Shown: positions 59,733 to 64,000 of the stretch, one piece after another
How the letters are laid out: each line of letters opens with the position of its first letter
How positions within the stretch are numbered: position 1 is the first letter of the stretch
The notes under the pieces: generated by a model
What the model was told of the DNA's origin: nothing
Databases searched by the model: none
What the model saw: only the letters and a program-made list of their open reading frames with translations
Made by a program: the position numbers and the translations under genes
Source: Hymenobacter siberiensis
GTDB taxonomy: Bacteria > Bacteroidota > Bacteroidia > Cytophagales > Hymenobacteraceae
Assembly (NCBI RefSeq): GCF_018967845.1
Contig: NZ_JAHLZZ010000001.1
Span: 2,666,001-2,730,000 of the forward strand
DNA length: 64,000 nucleotides
Direction of reading: 5' to 3'

Positions 59733-61133
59733 ATGCCTACTCGTTCCACATTTTTTTCGGCTCCGTGGCCTGCCCGCTGGCGGGTGCTCGCCGTGCTGGC
59801 CCTCTACGCCGCCTACCTGCCCCTGAGCGGCTACACCGTGAGCCAGTTCCGCTTCGACGCGGCCGAATACTGGGAATTTTCCTTGAAATTCACGCAAAAT
59901 GGAGGGTTTTCCCTGCTGGCGTTCGATGCGCCGATGCGCGGCTACCTGGGGCCGTTGCTCGTGCTGCCGGCGCGGCTGCTGTGCCATTTCACGGGCTGGT
60001 CGATGCTCACCGGGGCACAGGTGCTGGGGGCGGGCTGGGCGGCCGTGCTATTCGGCGTGGCCCTGCCGCAGCTATGGGCCCAAGCCACGGGCCGGGCCCT
60101 GAGCGGCGGCCGCTGGCTGGTGCTGCTCAGTCTGTCTTTTGTCTTCTGGCGCGACTATTTCAACTTCACCCTCAGCGATATGCCGGCGCTGGCGCTGCTG
60201 CTGCTGAGCCTGGCGGCGCTGGCGCGGCGCGGCTGGGGCTGGGCCGCAGTAGCCGGGCTGCTGCTGGCGGCGGCCATCAATATTCGGCCCATTTACCTGG
60301 CCAGTGTGCCGGGTGTGCTGTGGCTGTTGTGGAAGAATACGCAGCCGGCTTCCGGTTCCTCTATCTGGCGAAGTGGCGCGGCGCTGGCGGTCGGGTTGGC
60401 ACTGGTGTGGCTGCCGCAGTTTCTAATTAATATGCGGCATTTCCAGCAGCCCACGCCGCTGGTGCTGGCCGGGCAACCCGGTACCGCGCCGCTCTATCTG
60501 AAGCAGCTCACCTGGGGCACGGCGTTCCAGCGCTACGAATCGAGTTTGATTCTGGAAATCCCCCGTTCGCTGGTTTATGCCGATTCCGTTGGGCAGCGCG
60601 CCCTGGCTGCTGAGCCGGGCCACCGGTTCGGCAGCTACGGCCAGTATGCGAAGTTTGCGCTGCATCAGCCCATTAGCACCAGTGGGCGCTACCTGCGCCA
60701 CCTGTTCAACGGCCTGGATATTCGTTTCCCCACGCCCTATCCCCGGCAGCTGCAGCCGCCGGGCCAGGCTGCGCTGCGGCTGCTGAACTATGCGCTGCTC
60801 GGTTTGGGCATTTTGCTGGCTATAGTCGCCGGGCTGAGAAACCGGCGGTTGGCCTGGTCATCCATGGCAGTAGGCTCATTGATAGCATTGCTGCTGCCGT
60901 GCCTGCTGGTATTGCCCACGCTCATGGAAAGCCGGTTTCTGCTGCCCCTGCATCTGTTGGTGCTCACGATGGTAGCGGGAACGTGGCAGCCAGGGGCGTG
61001 GTGGCGCGAGCTGGCGCCCGTGCGCCGGGTAGCATTGGTGGCGGTGGCGGCCGGCTGGCTGTGGGGGTGCTGGCATGTATCAGAAGCCACGGCGGGGCAG
61101 CTGCGCCCGCCGAGCGAGGCTCCGCAGGATTAG
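59733..61133 (+). CDS. Polytopic membrane protein, glycosyltransferase-39-like
   Basis: This 466-residue protein has about ten to twelve hydrophobic segments. The first loop contains FRFDAAEYWEFSLKF, an Asp/Glu-rich motif like the one in lipid-linked-sugar-dependent mannosyltransferases, and a later loop contains YFNFTLSDMPALALLLLSL. This suggests, but does not prove, a membrane glycosyltransferase. The start MPTRSTFFSAPWPARWR at 59733 gives a positive-inside N-terminus. A TAGTTTTG box lies nine bases upstream. A terminator follows. Confidence 0.68.
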   Translation: MPTRSTFFSAPWPARWRVLAVLALYAAYLPLSGYTVSQFRFDAAEYWEFSLKFTQNGGFSLLAFDAPMRGYLGPLLVLPARLLCHFTGWSMLTGAQVLGAGWAAVLFGVALPQLWAQATGRALSGGRWLVLLSLSFVFWRDYFNFTLSDMPALALLLLSLAALARRGWGWAAVAGLLLAAAINIRPIYLASVPGVLWLLWKNTQPASGSSIWRSGAALAVGLALVWLPQFLINMRHFQQPTPLVLAGQPGTAPLYLKQLTWGTAFQRYESSLILEIPRSLVYADSVGQRALAAEPGHRFGSYGQYAKFALHQPISTSGRYLRHLFNGLDIRFPTPYPRQLQPPGQAALRLLNYALLGLGILLAIVAGLRNRRLAWSSMAVGSLIALLLPCLLVLPTLMESRFLLPLHLLVLTMVAGTWQPGAWWRELAPVRRVALVAVAAGWLWGCWHVSEATAGQLRPPSEAPQD

Positions 61134-61152
61134 CGGCAACTTTTTCATAAAA

Positions 61153-61184
61153 AAGGCCCCGCCAGCTTTCGCTGACGGGGCCTT
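61153..61184. terminator. Bidirectional terminator
   Basis: AAGGCCCCG / CGGGGCCTT stem (61153-61161 and 61176-61184) with extra inner pairing; a long T run on the minus side. It lies between the convergent membrane-protein gene and pdhB. Confidence 0.88.
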
Positions 61185-61204
61185 CCAATTTCCATAATTC
61201 AACC

Positions 61205-62188
61205 CTACACTTTGGCGTAAGTTACTTCCTTCACGGCTTTCACCACGCGGGCCACGTTGGGTAGCGAGGCTTCGATGAGGGTGGGGGCGTAGGGCAGGGG
61301 CACGTCGGCGCAGGTGATGCGGATAACGGGCGCGTCGAGGTAGTCGAAGGCGCGGCGCTGCACGATGTAGGCCAACTCGCCCGAGATGCTGGCCAGCGGC
61401 CAGGCTTCTTCGATAACCACCATGCGGTTGGTTTTCTTCACCGAGTTCACCAGCGTGTCGTAGTCAATCGGGCGCACCGAGCGCAGGTCGATTACTTCGG
61501 CTTCAATGCCTTCCTTGGCCAGCTCATCGGCGGCGGTGTAGGCGATTTTCATCATCTTGCCGAAGCTCACCAGCGTTACGTGCTTGCCCTGGCGCACGAT
61601 GTTGGCTTTGCCGATTTCGAGCAGGTACTCTTCCTCGGGTACTTCGCCCTTGTCGCCATACATCAGCTCCGACTCCATGAAAATCACGGGGTCGGGGTCG
61701 CGAATGGCCGATTTCAGCAGGCCTTTGGCGTCGTAAGGATTCGAGGGAATCACTACTTTCAGGCCGGGCGTATTGGCAAACCAGTTCTCGAAATTCTGCG
61801 AGTGCTGGCTGCTGAGCATGCCGGCGTTGCCCGTCGGGCCACGGAACACGATGGGGCAGGAGTACTGCCCGCCCGACATCGAATACAGTTTGGCGGCCGA
61901 GTTAATCACCTGGTCGATAGCCACCAACGAGAAGTTGAAGGTCATGAATTCAATGACGGGAATCAGCCCGTTGGCCGCCGCGCCCACGCCGATGCCGGCA
62001 AAACCCAGCTCAGCAATCGGGGTATCAATCACGCGTTCGGGGCCGAACTCGTCGAGCATGCCCTGGCTTACTTTGTAGGCGCCGTTGTACTCGGCCACTT
62101 CTTCGCCCATTAGGAACACCCGCGGGTCGCGGCGCATTTCCTCGGACAGGGCCTCGCGCAAGGCCTCACGGAATTGAATTTGACGCAT
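61205..62188 (-). CDS. pdhB: Pyruvate dehydrogenase E1 component, beta subunit
   Basis: This 327-residue subunit forms, with an alpha subunit encoded elsewhere, the E1 enzyme that decarboxylates pyruvate with thiamine diphosphate. It starts MRQIQFREALREALSEEMRR. Family motifs are VFLMGEEVAEYNGAYKVSQG (about 24-43, cofactor-contacting Glu), ELGFAGIGVGAA (about 60-71), SCPIVFRGPTGNAG and the C-terminal RMVVIEEAWPLASISGE segment. The ATG at 62188 follows a good promoter. A branched-chain 2-oxoacid E1 beta would look similar; the pyruvate assignment is the commoner one. Confidence 0.92.
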   Translation of the reverse strand: MRQIQFREALREALSEEMRRDPRVFLMGEEVAEYNGAYKVSQGMLDEFGPERVIDTPIAELGFAGIGVGAAANGLIPVIEFMTFNFSLVAIDQVINSAAKLYSMSGGQYSCPIVFRGPTGNAGMLSSQHSQNFENWFANTPGLKVVIPSNPYDAKGLLKSAIRDPDPVIFMESELMYGDKGEVPEEEYLLEIGKANIVRQGKHVTLVSFGKMMKIAYTAADELAKEGIEAEVIDLRSVRPIDYDTLVNSVKKTNRMVVIEEAWPLASISGELAYIVQRRAFDYLDAPVIRITCADVPLPYAPTLIEASLPNVARVVKAVKEVTYAKV

Positions 62189-62226
62189 GGTTTTCTTTAG
62201 GGTAAAGCCGCAATTGGGCCGTTTGG

Positions 62227-62257
62227 CAAAGCTACAACAGGTGCGGCGGACGGGCAA
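62227..62257 (-). promoter_or_regulatory. Candidate promoter of pdhB
   Basis: On the minus strand TTG (62257-62255), 20 bases, then TAGCTTTG (62234-62227), a good fit to the Bacteroidota -33/-7 pattern, 38 bases before the ATG. Confidence 0.55.
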
Positions 62258-62272
62258 CGGCCCCTAAGAACA

Positions 62273-62360
62273 TTAGCCCGCAGAAGGCGCCGAGGGTTGC
62301 GCAGAGGTCGCTGAACGTTCGGCGACCTCTGCGCAACCCTCGGCGCCTTCTGCGGGCTAA
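62273..62360. repeat. 88-base near-perfect palindrome
   Basis: Perfect 39-base arms (62273-62311 and 62322-62360); the 10-base centre TGAACGTTCG is itself almost palindromic, so only one base pair is mismatched. It lies 19 bases after the TPR gene's stop (on its 3' side) and upstream of pdhB. Confidence 0.92.
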
Positions 62361-62378
62361 AAAGTCGGCAGAACGGCG

Positions 62379-64000
62379 CTACCGCAACGCCTCCCGAAAT
62401 ACCTTGCCCTGCGCATAGTCCTGAAAATCCAGGTCTTCCACGGCGCGCTGGGCGTAGCTGCGGTCGAGGGCCACGGCCTGCTTGAGGAAGGTGCCCACGG
62501 CGGCTTCGTTTTTCTGGCGGGCGGCCACCACGGCCAGGCCGTAGATGGGCGCGGCGGCCGTGGGGCGCAGGGCTTGGGCCAGCTGATATTGTTCCTGGGC
62601 CAGCTCGTAGTGCTCGCGGCCCACTTCGATGAGGGCGCGGTTGAGGGCGTTCTGGTAGCTGGGGCCGGCGTATTGGAGGCTGCGCAGGGCCTCGTCGGGC
62701 TGGCCGACTTCGATTTCCAGGGCGGCGCGGTCGGAGAAGATTTTGCGCAGCAGCGGGCGCGGGCCGCCCAGCTTAATGGCGTAGTCGTAGTTCTGGAGGG
62801 CTTCGAGGCGGTCGCCGGCGCGGTGGTAGGCGGTGGCGGCGTGGTAGAAGAACTCGGCCGTGGGATTGCGATGGGCGGCTAGCGTGAAGTTGACGGCCGC
62901 CCGGCGGTAATAGGCCTTCTGAATTTTATCGGTGGGCTCCTTTTCGGCGCGCATCAGCAGCACCACGCCCAGGTTGTGGAAGGCTTCCCAGCTGTTGGTA
63001 TTCGCGGCCGATACTTCATAAATACGCTGTTTTTCAGCCAGCAGTGGCGTGAGCGTGGCCGAATACCGCAGCTCCTCGGGCGTGAGGGCATCGGTTTCGA
63101 CCTGCTTCTCCACAATCTTTTTCGAGAGCAGGTACACTTCCGAATCGTAGCGTTTTGGGGCGGTGTAGCTCACGGCCACGGTGCCGAAACGCAGTACCGG
63201 ATAGATGTACTGCTCGATGTAATCGAAGGAAGTGAGCCGGTGCAGGGCCTTTTCCTTCTGCTCGAAGGTGCCCTTGGTGTCGTTGATTAGGGTGACGACG
63301 GAGTCAATCTGGTCGGCTTTCAGGGCCGAGGTCGTGACTTTCTGGAGGAAGGTATCCCACTTGCGCACGTAGGCCAGCGTGTCGTAGCGAATCTCCTCGT
63401 TATTATTGAGATACGAGAAGTTTTTAACCCGCTGCTTGTAGTAGTAGAGCAACATTCGGACGCGCTTGCTGGCCAACAGGCGGTTGTGGGCATCGGTAGA
63501 GTCGGGCGAGTGGCCCGCGATGATGAGCACCTGTTTTGTGTGCTGGTTGGCATCAATCAGGTCTTCGAGGGCGGCCACGTTGGTACCCAGGTAGCCCCGG
63601 ATAAACCACTTGTCTTCATCGAAAAAGAAGGGCAGCACGCGGGTGCCGCTCATGTTGTTGCTGGCGCGCTCTGGCAGCAGGGTCAGGGCGGTGTCCTCGC
63701 GGACTACCAGGCGGGCGGGGTCGGCGATGCCGCGGGCCACGCGCACATCGCTAGGGGCGCGAAGAATTTTGCCGTTCTTTTTCAGCTCACGTACCTGGGC
63801 GTGGGCCAGCAGCTCGCCGGGGTTGCGGCCGGGCGTATTGGGCAGGGTGAACTTCTGGGTGGCGAGGAGCTGGCCTTTGTTTTCATCGTCGTACACGAAG
63901 TTGCCCGACGTGAAGGTGATGCGGCCGAGGGTGTCCTCGCGCAGGCCGTGCTCGTAGCGGTAGCGCAGCAGCAGCTCGTAGGCCACGCCTTTTTGCAGGT
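62379..64000 (-). CDS. TPR-containing, OmpA-like domain protein, 5' end outside window
   Basis: The frame is open from the window edge to its stop at 62379, at least 540 residues. The middle has VLIIAGHSPDSTDAHNRLLA and SKRVRMLLYYY (around 150 codons in from the right edge), resembling the C-terminal OmpA-like peptidoglycan-binding loop (GHTDxxG...N..LS..RA). The C-terminal 200 residues are helical repeats of TPR type (EAFHNLGVVLLMRAEKEP, FFYHAATAYHRAGDRLEALQ, EQYQLAQALRPTAAAP). It probably belongs to the cell envelope. A GTG at 63986 is not taken as the start, because the frame continues upstream without a stop. Confidence 0.65.
   Translation of the reverse strand, partial: LQKGVAYELLLRYRYEHGLREDTLGRITFTSGNFVYDDENKGQLLATQKFTLPNTPGRNPGELLAHAQVRELKKNGKILRAPSDVRVARGIADPARLVVREDTALTLLPERASNNMSGTRVLPFFFDEDKWFIRGYLGTNVAALEDLIDANQHTKQVLIIAGHSPDSTDAHNRLLASKRVRMLLYYYKQRVKNFSYLNNNEEIRYDTLAYVRKWDTFLQKVTTSALKADQIDSVVTLINDTKGTFEQKEKALHRLTSFDYIEQYIYPVLRFGTVAVSYTAPKRYDSEVYLLSKKIVEKQVETDALTPEELRYSATLTPLLAEKQRIYEVSAANTNSWEAFHNLGVVLLMRAEKEPTDKIQKAYYRRAAVNFTLAAHRNPTAEFFYHAATAYHRAGDRLEALQNYDYAIKLGGPRPLLRKIFSDRAALEIEVGQPDEALRSLQYAGPSYQNALNRALIEVGREHYELAQEQYQLAQALRPTAAAPIYGLAVVAARQKNEAAVGTFLKQAVALDRSYAQRAVEDLDFQDYAQGKVFREALR

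Overview
The window looks like chromosomal DNA from a Hymenobacter-like member of the Bacteroidota (Cytophagales). The signs are high G+C, gliding-motility genes gldA-gldF-gldG, cargo proteins with type IX secretion C-terminal domains, Bacteroidota-type promoter boxes (TAnnTTTG), almost no Shine-Dalgarno reliance and several TTG starts. No rRNA, tRNA or CRISPR array was seen.

Layout. 1-1.0 kb: dnaN, cut by the window edge. 1.1-7.1 kb: a disturbed accessory stretch. Two insertion sequences sit inside one reconstructable 64-codon gene, followed by a DUF7003 gene, a duplicated 3' fragment of gldG, a formaldehyde-dehydrogenase-like enzyme and a decayed transposase. 7.1-10.6 kb: the GldAFG gliding ABC transporter. 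10.7-18.8 kb: housekeeping genes (two short-chain dehydrogenases, a GIN-domain protein, MlaE/MlaF lipid transporter, a DinB/YfiT protein, bifunctional nuclease, electron transfer flavoprotein etfBA, a TPR protein). 19.0-30.4 kb: a dead DUF937 gene, a complete tripartite CzcCBA-like metal efflux set, a second and badly broken RND pump gene, and an arsenite-methyltransferase-like gene.

30.4-51.1 kb: a surface-glycan/protein-glycosylation locus, mostly on the minus strand. It encodes pseudaminic acid synthesis (PseB, PseC, an acetyltransferase, PseI, a PseF-like cytidylyltransferase and the associated methylase), two more methyltransferases, a HAD phosphatase, an unusual SDR/ATP-grasp fusion, glycosyltransferases, a polysaccharide deacetylase and a flippase. 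A plus-strand type IX cargo gene and an MBOAT/SGNH O-acylation pair are embedded in it. No PseG-like hydrolase is visible. 51.2-64 kb: ffh, a four-CHRD-domain secreted protein, a cytochrome b plus YedY-like molybdoenzyme pair, small conserved genes, a thioesterase, a DinB protein, a polytopic membrane protein, pdhB and an edge-truncated TPR protein.

A recurrent feature is a set of long, near-perfect inverted repeats between genes, of several unrelated sequence families. Many begin at or within a few bases of a stop codon, and in several cases the repeat itself supplies the stop codon, the last codons of a gene or (once) the start codon and first nine codons. Together with the tandem insertion sequences and the pseudogenes, these palindromes are the most unusual structure in the window. 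The SDR/ATP-grasp fusion is the most interesting protein.
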